64,000 bases of DNA from assembly GCF_004345665.1 (NCBI RefSeq), contig NZ_SLWR01000002.1, forward strand, positions 62,001 to 126,000. Direction: 5' to 3'. The DNA comes from Kribbella antiqua (GTDB lineage Bacteria > Actinomycetota > Actinomycetes > Propionibacteriales > Kribbellaceae). How positions within the stretch are numbered: the first letter of the stretch is position 1; the number at the start of each line of letters is the position of its first letter. Shown here piece by piece: positions 16,861 through 25,304 of the stretch. Below the pieces are notes generated by a model, which did not search any database, was not told the origin of the DNA, and saw only the letters and a list, made by a program, of their open reading frames with translations. Made by a program: the position numbers and the translations under genes.

Positions 16861-19851
16861 TCAGGCGACGCGGATCGGGCGGTGGTAGCCCGGGAGGAGC
16901 TCGTCGACCAGGGCATCGGTCTCGGACTCGGCGCCGCGAGGGCCGCCGTGCTTGGTCAGAGCGGCGTACATCTGGGTCGCCACGTTGGTGACGTCCGCCG
17001 TGGTCCCGAAGTGCGAGGCCAGTCGCAGCGTGGCTCGCCACAGCTCCTCAGAGGCCGGCGAGAAGCTCAGGCCGGTCTGAAGAGCGGTCCGGGCAAGGTT
17101 GCCGTCGTTGTGCTCGAGCGACGCCTCCGCCAGCTTCAAAGCGGCGTCGACCACGGCTTCGACCATCCGGCGCTCGATGCCGGACGCGGCCAGCCAGGAG
17201 TAGCGCCCGGCGGGCAGGTTCGTCCAAGCCGGGCCGTGGACCAGACTCAGCGCCGTCGACAGCGGGCGACGCGGGTCGTCCATCATCGAGGCCTGCTTGG
17301 CCAGCGTGCGGAACACGTCCCAGTCGACCCGCACGATGCTGCGGTTCAGCATCCAGCGACCGGACTCGTCGGAGTACATCGCGTCCACCCCGACCCAGCG
17401 GCGGGTGTGCTCCAGCGCGGCGTTGCGCAGTTCCTCGCTGATGCCGCGCGGCCAGATCGCGCCGGCCAGTACGTTCGGGTGGACGCCGTAGTCCTGGCTG
17501 GCCAGAAACGCGACGATCTCGGTCGCCAGCGTGATCCGGCCGTCCTCGATCGTGCCGCGGGCGTCGACCTCGACCGGCCCGAGCAGGTCGACCTCGACCG
17601 GCGCCGGCTGGCTGAGATCCGTGGTGGAGAACTCGTACGCCGGCATGTTCTGCTCCGCCCGGCGCTTGTCCAGTGCGTCGGTCTCGGCCGCTTCGAACAG
17701 CGCGACAAGATCCGCGAACTGGGCCGGATTGATGCTGTGGGCATCGACCTCGAGCCCGAGCAGCCGGCAGACCGCCTGGTTCTTCTCGTCCACGACGAAC
17801 CGCCACGGCGAGCTGATCACGTCGCCGACCACAACCACGGCGATGCTGCGCTTGCTGTCCGCGGCGAGCCGGTTCAGCTGGTCCTGCTCCTCCGGCGACG
17901 GCGGCGCGGACACGAAGATGATCTCCGCACCCCACAGCGCCGCGTCTGGCTGAGCCATCCGCGCCTCGGCGACCGAGCCCAGGTTGCGCCGGCCGCAGGC
18001 CTGTACCTGAGCCTCGGTACGACGGCTGACCTCGGCGATCGCGTCGTCGAGCCGCACCCAGTAGCTCAGCCGGCTCGGCGCCAGCGACGAGAGGTCGTCA
18101 CCGAAGCCGACCATGCTCACGTGCGCACCCTCGGACCACAGGTTGGTGGCGAGCTCGACCGCGAGCGAACCGACAACGTCACGCGAGGCGTTGTTGACGC
18201 CGCCGAAGCTGACGATGCCGTTCGCCGTGTCCAGGTCGACCAGCACGGTCGCACCGTCGGCGTTCCGCCCGATGGTCACCAGCGTCGGGTACGGCGCCGG
18301 TGCGGCGACGTCACCACTTGGCGCGTACGCCCGGCGGAGCGTCCACCGGCTGCCGTCGGCGATCCCCTGCCAAGGAGCAGGCGGCGCGGGCTGTGCGCCG
18401 TACGGGTCGAGCACGAGCGTCAGCGCGCGATCCGTCACCAGCGCGGCGACGACCTTCGGCATCGGCCTGCCCGCTTCGGTCATGTCCGCACCGAGCTGCC
18501 GCAGTGCATTGTCGACGAACTGGGCCGTCGGGATGTCGGACGCCAGCCGCAGACCGATCTCGGTCTGCCGGTGCCCGGCCGCCTTCGGGCCGGGACCCTG
18601 CGCCCATCCGCGACGCCGCTTCAGCGCCAGCGCTAGACCGGCCGCGAGCAGCGTGGCCCCGAAGCCGTAGATCCCTGCCTGAGTCGCATCGAAGCCGCTG
18701 TCCTCGGCAACCGGAACCACCTCGGGCACCTGCGTCCCGCCGGCAGCCGGGTCGCCCTTCTCGGACTCCGTCGCGCCTGGACCGTGTGGAGCGACCGAGA
18801 TCTCCGGGTTGCCCGGCTTCACGTTCTTGGCGTTGGGGTCGTTGATCGCGCTGCCGATCCGGATCGGCGACCCGGCCTCGGTGCCCTGCTTCTCGAACCA
18901 GCGGCTCGGAGCGGGCGGAGTCTCGGTGGTCGTGTTGGTGCCGGGCTTCACGACCGTGGTCTTCTTGCCGGCCGGGGTGTTCGTGCTCGGCTTGACCGTC
19001 CGCGTCGTCGTGGTGGTGTGGTCGATCTTGACGCGCACCGTGTGCACACCCGGGCCCTTGGCGTCGGCGGGCAGCCGCACCTGCCAGCCCGGCATGATCA
19101 GATCAGGGTTGGTGAGGCGGCGACCGTCGGGCTGCAGCTTGTTCTTGTTGAGCTCGTAAATCTCCTTGTAGCGCCGGCCCTCCCCCAGGTACCGCTCGGC
19201 GATGTCCCAGAGACAGTCGTAGTTCCGGCCCTGCGGTGGGCGGACTTCGGTGTACTTGACGACCTGGCCCTTGTCGTCGCTGTTTGTCCGTACGCCAGTG
19301 TGCGTGTGGTTGCCGCTCAGCACAGTGCTGCGAGCCTCGGTCTGACGGAACGACGTACCAGCGCCCTGGTCGCCGCCCTGGGTCGCGGTGATCGCGGTCG
19401 GAACCGCGGCGCTCGTGGTGACCGCGCTGGCGACCGGCAGACTGACACTGGCCGCGCCGGCAATCAGTACGACGCTCGAGATCAGCCGCCGGGCCAGAGT
19501 CTGCGAGCCACCGCCCAGCGGGATGCGTGGTGACAAGCCATGGCCGCGGATCTCCGCGGCCGCCTCGGCGATCAGGCAGATGACGAAGTGCAGCCAGGCG
19601 ACCCAGATGAAGAACGTGATGATGCCGAGCACCGTCTCGATGCCCAGCTGGTCGAACAGTACGTCGCGGCTCGGCAGCTCGTCCGGCCACGGCGTACCGA
19701 AGAACCGGAGCAGCACGTACGGCACGCCGCCGACGATCGCCAGGATCGCGAGCAGCGCGACGAAGCCTTTCAGCCGATCCGCTCCCGGGCTCGCGGACCG
19801 CTGCTGCGGCAGCCGCGCCGACCGCACGGGCTCATTCGTCCGTACCATCAT
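16861..19851 (-). CDS. Large membrane LysM-BTAD protein of the Tad locus
   Basis: The 996-residue protein has three membrane helices near its start (about 28-50, 72-95, 122-142), then an extracellular LysM-like domain (about 200-262; YDCLWDIAERYLGEGRRYKEIYELN, MPGWQVRLP in pieces), a Thr/Pro-rich linker, a fourth helix around 390-408, and a long cytoplasmic part ending in a BTAD-like helical repeat (about 730-980). LysM binds peptidoglycan; BTAD is usually found in SARP-type regulators but here has no DNA-binding domain that I can see. Such fusions are seen next to actinobacterial Tad loci. It likely links the cell wall with a cytoplasmic partner. Last gene of the locus. Confidence 0.85.
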   Translation of the reverse strand: MMVRTNEPVRSARLPQQRSASPGADRLKGFVALLAILAIVGGVPYVLLRFFGTPWPDELPSRDVLFDQLGIETVLGIITFFIWVAWLHFVICLIAEAAAEIRGHGLSPRIPLGGGSQTLARRLISSVVLIAGAASVSLPVASAVTTSAAVPTAITATQGGDQGAGTSFRQTEARSTVLSGNHTHTGVRTNSDDKGQVVKYTEVRPPQGRNYDCLWDIAERYLGEGRRYKEIYELNKNKLQPDGRRLTNPDLIMPGWQVRLPADAKGPGVHTVRVKIDHTTTTTRTVKPSTNTPAGKKTTVVKPGTNTTTETPPAPSRWFEKQGTEAGSPIRIGSAINDPNAKNVKPGNPEISVAPHGPGATESEKGDPAAGGTQVPEVVPVAEDSGFDATQAGIYGFGATLLAAGLALALKRRRGWAQGPGPKAAGHRQTEIGLRLASDIPTAQFVDNALRQLGADMTEAGRPMPKVVAALVTDRALTLVLDPYGAQPAPPAPWQGIADGSRWTLRRAYAPSGDVAAPAPYPTLVTIGRNADGATVLVDLDTANGIVSFGGVNNASRDVVGSLAVELATNLWSEGAHVSMVGFGDDLSSLAPSRLSYWVRLDDAIAEVSRRTEAQVQACGRRNLGSVAEARMAQPDAALWGAEIIFVSAPPSPEEQDQLNRLAADSKRSIAVVVVGDVISSPWRFVVDEKNQAVCRLLGLEVDAHSINPAQFADLVALFEAAETDALDKRRAEQNMPAYEFSTTDLSQPAPVEVDLLGPVEVDARGTIEDGRITLATEIVAFLASQDYGVHPNVLAGAIWPRGISEELRNAALEHTRRWVGVDAMYSDESGRWMLNRSIVRVDWDVFRTLAKQASMMDDPRRPLSTALSLVHGPAWTNLPAGRYSWLAASGIERRMVEAVVDAALKLAEASLEHNDGNLARTALQTGLSFSPASEELWRATLRLASHFGTTADVTNVATQMYAALTKHGGPRGAESETDALVDELLPGYHRPIRVA

Positions 19852-19866
19852 TTTTCCTCCACCCCA

Positions 19867-20811
19867 TCAGCCACCGATTGCCTGCACTTCCTGCACAGGC
19901 AGCCGCTGCACCGCATGTACGTCCGCGTCGCCGATCTTCACCCAGCCGTTCGCCTGGCCGACCCAGTACGCGACCTCCCAGGTGATGGTCAGCTTGACCG
20001 TGTACATGCCGTCCGGCTGGTTCGCACTGGACCGTTTGTAGATGTGCTTGCAGTTGCTCATCTGGTTGAACGGGTCTTTGGTCTCGTCGTAGCTGTCGTC
20101 GTCATCGACCGGTGTCAGGCCCATCAGGCAGGTGAACTGACCGGTGCCGTCGCCGGGATCGACCTTCAGCTTGGTCACCAGGCCACGCATGGTCAGGTTC
20201 TGCGTGCCGTCGTAGGAGCCGGCCAGCAGCTCGTCCGGCCGGTTGATGTCGTTCCGGAGGATGTAGGAGCTCTCCCTGGTCAGCGAGAAGTACGCCGGGA
20301 TGTTCACCCGCGGCGTGTACGTCGGCTTCACCTGCAGCGCGGGATCCGGGTATGCCGTGTGGAACGGCCACCAGAACACGTCCATGTACCCGCGGTCCGG
20401 GCATTGCTCTCTGTCGTTCGGACCGACCGGGACGATCATCCGCTCCAGGTGCACGTGCGGGCCACCGTTGGTGTAGTCGAGGTCGTAGCCCTCGATGGTG
20501 ATCCGGAGTCTCCACTCCTTGCCGTCCGGCGGTGCCGGCAGCGTGATCCCGTCCGGGATCGGGAAGTCGCGGCACGGAATGAACGGCTTGCCGTCGAGCC
20601 GCTGGCGCCACGTCTTCGGCGGCGCATCGCCACGCAGGTAGGACTTGCCGGAACTGCAGTAGGCACCGAAGCCGACCGAGTTCACGTACATGCTGCAGAC
20701 ATGGGCGCCGGCGTGAATCGTGTCCGCGCTCGCCGTCTGCGCAGGAACGGACATCAACAGGGCGAGTACGGTGCCCAGGGCAATCAGCCCACGCCCCACT
20801 CGGTTGCGCAT
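19867..20811 (-). CDS. Secreted protein of unknown function
   Basis: From ATG 20811 (GGGGAGTGAGG just before it) the 314-residue product opens with a Sec signal peptide (RNRVGRGLIALGTVLALLMSV, in outline) cut near AQTASA. The mature protein has several cysteines (CSMY, YCSSG, PCRDF, EQCPDRG, FTCLMG, SNCKH) likely in disulfides and no known catalytic motif. An upstream in-frame start at 20844 would add 11 residues without a better ribosome site. It lies between the LysM-BTAD and lipoprotein genes, 15 bp from the former, so it is probably part of the pilus or secretion operon. I do not recognise the family. Confidence 0.8.
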   Translation of the reverse strand: MRNRVGRGLIALGTVLALLMSVPAQTASADTIHAGAHVCSMYVNSVGFGAYCSSGKSYLRGDAPPKTWRQRLDGKPFIPCRDFPIPDGITLPAPPDGKEWRLRITIEGYDLDYTNGGPHVHLERMIVPVGPNDREQCPDRGYMDVFWWPFHTAYPDPALQVKPTYTPRVNIPAYFSLTRESSYILRNDINRPDELLAGSYDGTQNLTMRGLVTKLKVDPGDGTGQFTCLMGLTPVDDDDSYDETKDPFNQMSNCKHIYKRSSANQPDGMYTVKLTITWEVAYWVGQANGWVKIGDADVHAVQRLPVQEVQAIGG

Positions 20812-20918
20812 CCTCACTCCCCAGACTCGTCCTAGGCGGCACATTAGCTTCGCCCTGGGGCATCATGCCCGTTGGTTTGTGTCTCGTCACCTATTCGGAA
20901 CCTCGATCCTGTTCCGAT

Positions 20919-21551
20919 CTAGGCCGGATAGTGCACGGCCCCGCAATTGATCCCGCTCGACGGCGCCACCCGGTACGGCAACCAGCCGAGGCCGGTCTGC
21001 ACCATGTCGATCGCCTGCGGCGTGCCCTTCGGCGCGACCAGGGTCCAGCGCTTCGCCTTGGGGTCCCAGTACTGCGTGGTCTGCGAGCGGCAGGTCTTCA
21101 CCCGGATGATTCCGTCGGGCTGGTTCGACACGCCCAGCACGACCACACTGCCCGGCGGGCGCATCACCCAGCCGTTGCGGTTGGCATCGACGATGACCTC
21201 GCTGACGTCGGCGTAGAAGAACGCCGGGAACTGCTTCTTCAGCACGGTGTCGTCCTTCGTCACCAGTGCCTTGAAGTACAAGGGGTAGCTGCGCACGAGC
21301 CCTTGGACGGCGGGATTGCCGCCGAAGTTCCCTGGTACGACGATGACTTGCGCCTTACCGGGAGCAGTCGTCGTGGCCGGCTTCGGCGACCCCGCCGTCG
21401 TCGGCTTCGTCGTCGTACCGGTGGTTGGCGTGCTGGACGTCGTACTGGAGTCGCCGCCGACGGGGACCGGGCGGCCGCCGTCGTTGGTGTCACCACCGCA
21501 GCCGGCCAGGAACAGGACGCCGGCCAGCGCGGCTGCGGAGAGGATTCGCAC
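20919..21551 (-). CDS. Putative lipoprotein of the Tad locus
   Basis: The GTG start at 21551 (AAGGAA 7 nt upstream) gives 210 residues. Residues 1-18 form a lipoprotein signal with lipobox LAGC (Cys18), followed by a Ser/Thr-rich linker (about 30-65) and a compact domain with one cysteine pair (KTCRSQ, GINCGA). It is probably anchored to the outer face of the membrane. The domain outline (VQGLVRSYPLYFKAL, VSEVIVDANRNGW) resembles small NTF2-like assembly proteins, but I am not sure. It follows the TadG-like gene by 12 bp and so belongs to the locus. Confidence 0.8.
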   Translation of the reverse strand: MRILSAAALAGVLFLAGCGGDTNDGGRPVPVGGDSSTTSSTPTTGTTTKPTTAGSPKPATTTAPGKAQVIVVPGNFGGNPAVQGLVRSYPLYFKALVTKDDTVLKKQFPAFFYADVSEVIVDANRNGWVMRPPGSVVVLGVSNQPDGIIRVKTCRSQTTQYWDPKAKRWTLVAPKGTPQAIDMVQTGLGWLPYRVAPSSGINCGAVHYPA

Positions 21552-21562
21552 GGGTGAGTTCC

Positions 21563-22309
21563 TTAGCTCGTCGGCGGACTGGTCGGTTTCGTACTCGGAC
21601 CTGGTGGCTCCGGTGGCTCGGACGACCCGGGTGGCGACGTCGGCGGCGTGACGTTCGGGCGGCAGGACGCCGGTATCGGCCACGGCAATGTCCAGACCGG
21701 GCTCGGTACTCCGATGGTCCAGCTCGGGCAGGGGAGGTCGACCGTCGGCGGCACCGCCGTGTCGGTGACCGGCACGCCAGGCCCACCACCGCTGGTCTGT
21801 ACGGCGATCGGCGGGATGGTCGGGCTGTCGTCGGCCTTCTTCACGCCCTGTTCGGCGTGCGCCTGACCGGTGCCGCTCGCCTTCAGGCTTTGCTTGCCGA
21901 TCATGGCGAGGAACGTCGTCTTGTTGTCGATGACCACCTGGATGTCGACCAGCTCGTCGGTGAGCTTGGTCGGCCCGCACGACGTGACCGCCTTGTCGTT
22001 CGAGGAGACCTGGGCGCAGAAGGCAGCGATCGCCGTCGCCGCCTTGGCCGTGTCGATCTTCGCCGCGGACGTGTTCAGCTGGATACTCGCGGCGCCGACG
22101 CGGGCCGCTTCCTGGGCATACCCGACCGCGCGGGACCGGGCGCCGAGCTGGCGGCCGCCGTCGATCACCAGACCGGCCAGGGTGAAGATCATCACCGCCA
22201 GGATCGCCACCGCCGGGCTCAGCGCACCGCGGCCCAACGGCAGCCGATGGTTGCCTGGGGCATCGATCCGGAAGAACTCGACGATCCGGGAGCTGCCGTC
22301 ACGAGCCAT
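21563..22309 (-). CDS. TadG-like pseudopilin/pilus-assembly protein
   Basis: The 248-residue protein has the Tad pseudopilin arrangement: a charged N-terminus, a membrane helix (about 32-50, SPAVAILAVMIFTLAGLVIDGGRQ in outline) and an extracellular domain ending in a proline-rich tail of about 55 residues. The GG-R-Q-L after the helix is common in TadG-like proteins. The ATG at 22309 overlaps the stop of the preceding TadE gene by 11 bp. The long Pro/Ser/Thr tail is unusual and may reach into the cell wall. Confidence 0.82.
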   Translation of the reverse strand: MARDGSSRIVEFFRIDAPGNHRLPLGRGALSPAVAILAVMIFTLAGLVIDGGRQLGARSRAVGYAQEAARVGAASIQLNTSAAKIDTAKAATAIAAFCAQVSSNDKAVTSCGPTKLTDELVDIQVVIDNKTTFLAMIGKQSLKASGTGQAHAEQGVKKADDSPTIPPIAVQTSGGGPGVPVTDTAVPPTVDLPCPSWTIGVPSPVWTLPWPIPASCRPNVTPPTSPPGSSEPPEPPGPSTKPTSPPTS

Positions 22310-22721
22310 CGCGGATCCCCCGGTACGGGTCGAGCGACGAGCTGAAGCGCTTGGTGATCGTGGTGTCGCCACCCAGGCCGAGCAGGCCGAGATCGCGGTA
22401 GTCGATGGTGCAGGTGACTTCGACCGACAGCGGCGAACCGGCTTCGAAGGCGGTGGTGATGCTGCCGGACGCGGTGGACTGGCAGGACTTGACCGCCTGG
22501 GCCATCGTGCGGCTGACGGCTTCGTCGACGCGCCCCTGGGCTTCGTTGAGCGAGCGGGCCTGGCTGGCGGAGCGCGCACCGTCGCGGGCCGCGCTCTCGA
22601 GTAGCGACGACGTCTGGAAGTAGCGGCCGCAGGCGAGCAGGAACATGAACAGCATCAGGAGAATCGGCGCCAGCACCGCCATCTCCAACGCCATCGTTCC
22701 GCGCTCTGTGCGTGCCCTCAT
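22299..22721 (-). CDS. TadE-like pseudopilin
   Basis: The 140-residue protein opens with a short basic segment and the TadE signature RGTMALEMAVLAPILL, where the helix (about 12-31) holds the conserved glutamate Glu13. The rest is a small extracellular domain with two cysteines. TadE-type proteins are minor pilins processed and assembled with the Flp pilus. Its start ATG 22721 overlaps the stop of the next TadE gene (ATGA), and its stop overlaps the TadG-like gene. Confidence 0.88.
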   Translation of the reverse strand: MRARTERGTMALEMAVLAPILLMLFMFLLACGRYFQTSSLLESAARDGARSASQARSLNEAQGRVDEAVSRTMAQAVKSCQSTASGSITTAFEAGSPLSVEVTCTIDYRDLGLLGLGGDTTITKRFSSSLDPYRGIRDGS

Positions 22722-23167
22722 TTGTCGTCGGCCTCGAACTGCTCGATCGGTCCTGTGGCAGAGCGCTCCACGTGCAGCTTCACGCCTGGTACGAGCGAGA
22801 CCGTGTCACCGCTGACGGTGAAGGACACCATGCCCTCGGGACTGTTGTACGACGGCGAGTCGACCTTTGCGTTCTGCAACGTCGTACCGCCCAACTGCTC
22901 CGCGTACGCCTGGATGTCCGCGCGGACCGTCTCCCCCACTGCTGTCGTGTAGACCGGCGGCTGCACCAGCCGCAGCCGGGAAACCCCCTCCTGGGCAGCG
23001 TTCAGCGCCACCGACCGCCCGTACAGCCACAGGGCGGTCTGGATCGACAGGAAGACCAGCGCCAGAATCGATGGCGCGAGGATCGCCAGCTCCAGGGCGG
23101 TGGCGCCTCGCTCAGACCAGCGCGGGCGGCGGTGGCGGGCGCGGTAACGGGGGCGGCGGAACGGCAC
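22718..23167 (-). CDS. Second TadE-like pseudopilin
   Basis: The 149-residue product has an arginine-rich N-terminus (about 20 residues) followed by RGATALELAILAPSIL, the TadE motif with Glu26 in the helix (about 25-46), then an extracellular domain without cysteines. Having two TadE genes and a TadG-like gene in a row is typical of actinobacterial Tad loci. Coupled to the following TadE gene by a 4-bp overlap, and starting 7 bp after the Flp-like gene stop. Confidence 0.88.
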   Translation of the reverse strand: MPFRRPRYRARHRRPRWSERGATALELAILAPSILALVFLSIQTALWLYGRSVALNAAQEGVSRLRLVQPPVYTTAVGETVRADIQAYAEQLGGTTLQNAKVDSPSYNSPEGMVSFTVSGDTVSLVPGVKLHVERSATGPIEQFEADDK

Positions 23168-23173
23168 GAGGGC

Positions 23174-23392
23174 TCAGCCGTTCTCGATTTCGCCGGTGCG
23201 CTTGTCGATGACGCGGCGGACGACCAGGCCGATCGCGAGGGCGGCGGCGACCAGGATGGCCGAGATGATGGCCCACTCGAGTGCGGAAGCGCCGAGTTCG
23301 GTCTTGCCCTGCCGGGCCCGAGCGCGCTGGGCGTGCGCCCGTGCCACCGCGTAGCCGGCCATCGCCCGCCAGAACTGCAGTTCCGAGTTCAT
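23174..23392 (-). CDS. Flp-like pilin
   Basis: From ATG 23392 (GGAAGG upstream) the 72-residue product has an unusually long basic leader (about 34 residues) and then G-ASALEWAIISAILVAA, where a cut after Gly34 would leave Glu at position 5 of the mature pilin, as in Flp and type IV pilins. It would be the main fibre subunit. A start further upstream (23455) would add 21 residues without a clear ribosome site. It lies 83 bp after the TadC stop and begins the pilin block. No prepilin peptidase gene is seen in the window. Confidence 0.8.
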   Translation of the reverse strand: MNSELQFWRAMAGYAVARAHAQRARARQGKTELGASALEWAIISAILVAAALAIGLVVRRVIDKRTGEIENG

Positions 23393-23475
23393 CCGTGTTG
23401 CCTTCCCAGTCGTGAGCTCGAGTCGAGCGTCAGTATGCCTTGTACGACGGACCATCCGGCCCGACGGATCCGTTA

Positions 23476-24396
23476 CTAGTTCCCGAGAATCGCCACAGCC
23501 GCGGGGAAGGCGAGGAACAGGAAGAACGCGGCGATCATGACGAGCTGCGCGACCAGCATCGACTGGGACCGCTCACCCGCCTTGCCCTCCACGTCCGCGA
23601 GCTCCTTGCGCCGCAGCGACGCCGCACGCGCCAGCAGCGAGGCCCGGATCTTCGCGCCCTCGTCACCGGCCAGGGCCAGCGCCGACGCCAGGTCCCGCAG
23701 CTCCTCGACCCCGAGTTCCTCGCCCAGCCGGGCCATCGCGTCCCACGGGGTGATGCCGATCAGTCGCGCGTTCGCCAGCGCCTGCCTGATTCGCGCCATC
23801 GCCCAGTGCTCGCCGATCGTCGAGGCCGTCATCAGCGCCTCGGGCAGACCGCGGCCGCCGGCCAGGTTCATCGCGACCAGGTCGAGGAAGCTGCCGACCA
23901 CGTGCCGGAAGTCGCGCCGCCGCGCCTCGGCCTCGGACCGCAACGCCAGGTCGGGCAGGAAGAACGCGAACGCCATCGCGGCCAGCGTCACGATCGCCGG
24001 CGCCGCGCCCGGCGCATTCAACCCGAGCATCGCGAACAGGAACAGCACGAACGGGATGAAGATCATTGCCCCGAGCGCGAAGAACACCTTGGTGGCCAGC
24101 ATCGCCGCGAACGGCTGGTTCATGACCGCGAGGTCGCGGCGCAGCCGCCCGAACGCCCAGCCCCGCGCGTTCGCCTCCATTTCGAGCCGCCGGCCGAGCG
24201 ACTCGCGCGCGCGATCCATTCCGCCGAGCACCCGCTCGCCGGCCGCACTCGCGGTCGCCGCACTGGTGTACCCGGTCCGGCCGGCGTCGATCCGCGCGAT
24301 CGTGGACAGCACGTTCGCCCGCGGCTTCACGAACATCCTGACCAGGATGTACACGCCGAGGCCGACCAGGGCGCCGGTGACGAAAGCCCACGTCAT
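23476..24396 (-). CDS. tadC: TadC-like membrane platform protein
   Basis: The 306-residue protein is a GspF-type platform protein: one helix at the start (MTWAFVTGALVGLGVYIL), two in the middle (about 105-155), and one near the end (MLVAQLVMIAAFFLFLAF). The cytoplasmic part contains GSFLDLVAMNLAGGRGLPEAL, the T2SF-type core. With TadB it forms the inner-membrane platform on which TadA works. ATG 24396 overlaps the TadB stop (ATGA), so I reject the longer frame that starts within tadB. Confidence 0.9.
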   Translation of the reverse strand: MTWAFVTGALVGLGVYILVRMFVKPRANVLSTIARIDAGRTGYTSAATASAAGERVLGGMDRARESLGRRLEMEANARGWAFGRLRRDLAVMNQPFAAMLATKVFFALGAMIFIPFVLFLFAMLGLNAPGAAPAIVTLAAMAFAFFLPDLALRSEAEARRRDFRHVVGSFLDLVAMNLAGGRGLPEALMTASTIGEHWAMARIRQALANARLIGITPWDAMARLGEELGVEELRDLASALALAGDEGAKIRASLLARAASLRRKELADVEGKAGERSQSMLVAQLVMIAAFFLFLAFPAAVAILGN

Positions 24397-25292
24397 CGGT
24401 TGACCACCTCCATCCGATCGTCGCCGGCTCGCTTGGCCCGGTGGTCGCCGCCGCCGACCAGGAACCGCTCCGGCACCTCGATCTTGGCCAGCTTCCGCAG
24501 CCACATCAGGCCGAGCGCGTAGAGCACGATCACGATGAACAACACGAACTGCCCGATGAAGGTCTTGTACGGCGCCATGTAGACCGGGTTGAACAGCACG
24601 AGTCCCGCCGCCATGATCAGCGTCACCGCGACGACCACCTGCACGCTTCGCCGGGTCGACCGTCGCTCCGCCGCCACTTTCCGCCGTACGTCGAGTTCCT
24701 CGCGGGCGGAGTCGGCCAGGGCGCTCAGCACTTCGCGCAGACCGGGACCGCGGAGCCGGGCGTTCAGCACCAGGGCGGCGACGATCAGGTCGGCGGACGG
24801 GTCGTTGAGGTCGTCGGCGAAGCGCATCAGTGCCGACGGCAACGGTTCACGGATCCGCAGCCGGTCGACCAGCAGGTTCAGCCCGGGCTTGATCGCCGGA
24901 GCCGCGTTCACGGCGGTGGCCGGGATCGCCTGCTCGAGGCCGACAGCGCCGGCGATGGTGTCGCGCAGCGCCTCGGTCCAGGTGGCCAGCGCGTCCAGGC
25001 GTTCGATCGCCCGGCGTTCCTCGCCCGTACCGCCGAAGAAGCGGTCGGCGAGCGCCGCGAGCAGACCGAGCGCAACCGCCAGCACCAGCCAGCGCGTCAC
25101 CACCAGTACGACGAGTCCCACGCCGATGCCGGCACCGAGCCGGATCAGGTTCTTGCGGCTGTCGCCACTACGGTGGAACAGCGACGGCGTCGCCTCGCGC
25201 GGCTCGGTGCCACGAATCGCGATGATCAGCAGCAGGATCGCGCCACCGACGACCGCTCCGCACAGCAGTGACAGCAGGGTCCGGTCGCTCAT
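24393..25292 (-). CDS. tadB: TadB-like membrane platform protein
   Basis: The 299-residue product has two helices near its start (about 6-26 and 52-85), a cytoplasmic T2SF-type domain containing LATWTEALRDTIAGAVGLEQAI, and two helices near its end (about 220-275). It is the partner of TadC. It follows TadA by 12 bp and overlaps TadC by 4 bp, in the canonical tadA-tadB-tadC order. Confidence 0.9.
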   Translation of the reverse strand: MSDRTLLSLLCGAVVGGAILLLIIAIRGTEPREATPSLFHRSGDSRKNLIRLGAGIGVGLVVLVVTRWLVLAVALGLLAALADRFFGGTGEERRAIERLDALATWTEALRDTIAGAVGLEQAIPATAVNAAPAIKPGLNLLVDRLRIREPLPSALMRFADDLNDPSADLIVAALVLNARLRGPGLREVLSALADSAREELDVRRKVAAERRSTRRSVQVVVAVTLIMAAGLVLFNPVYMAPYKTFIGQFVLFIVIVLYALGLMWLRKLAKIEVPERFLVGGGDHRAKRAGDDRMEVVNR

Positions 25293-25304
25293 CGCTGCCT
25301 CACC

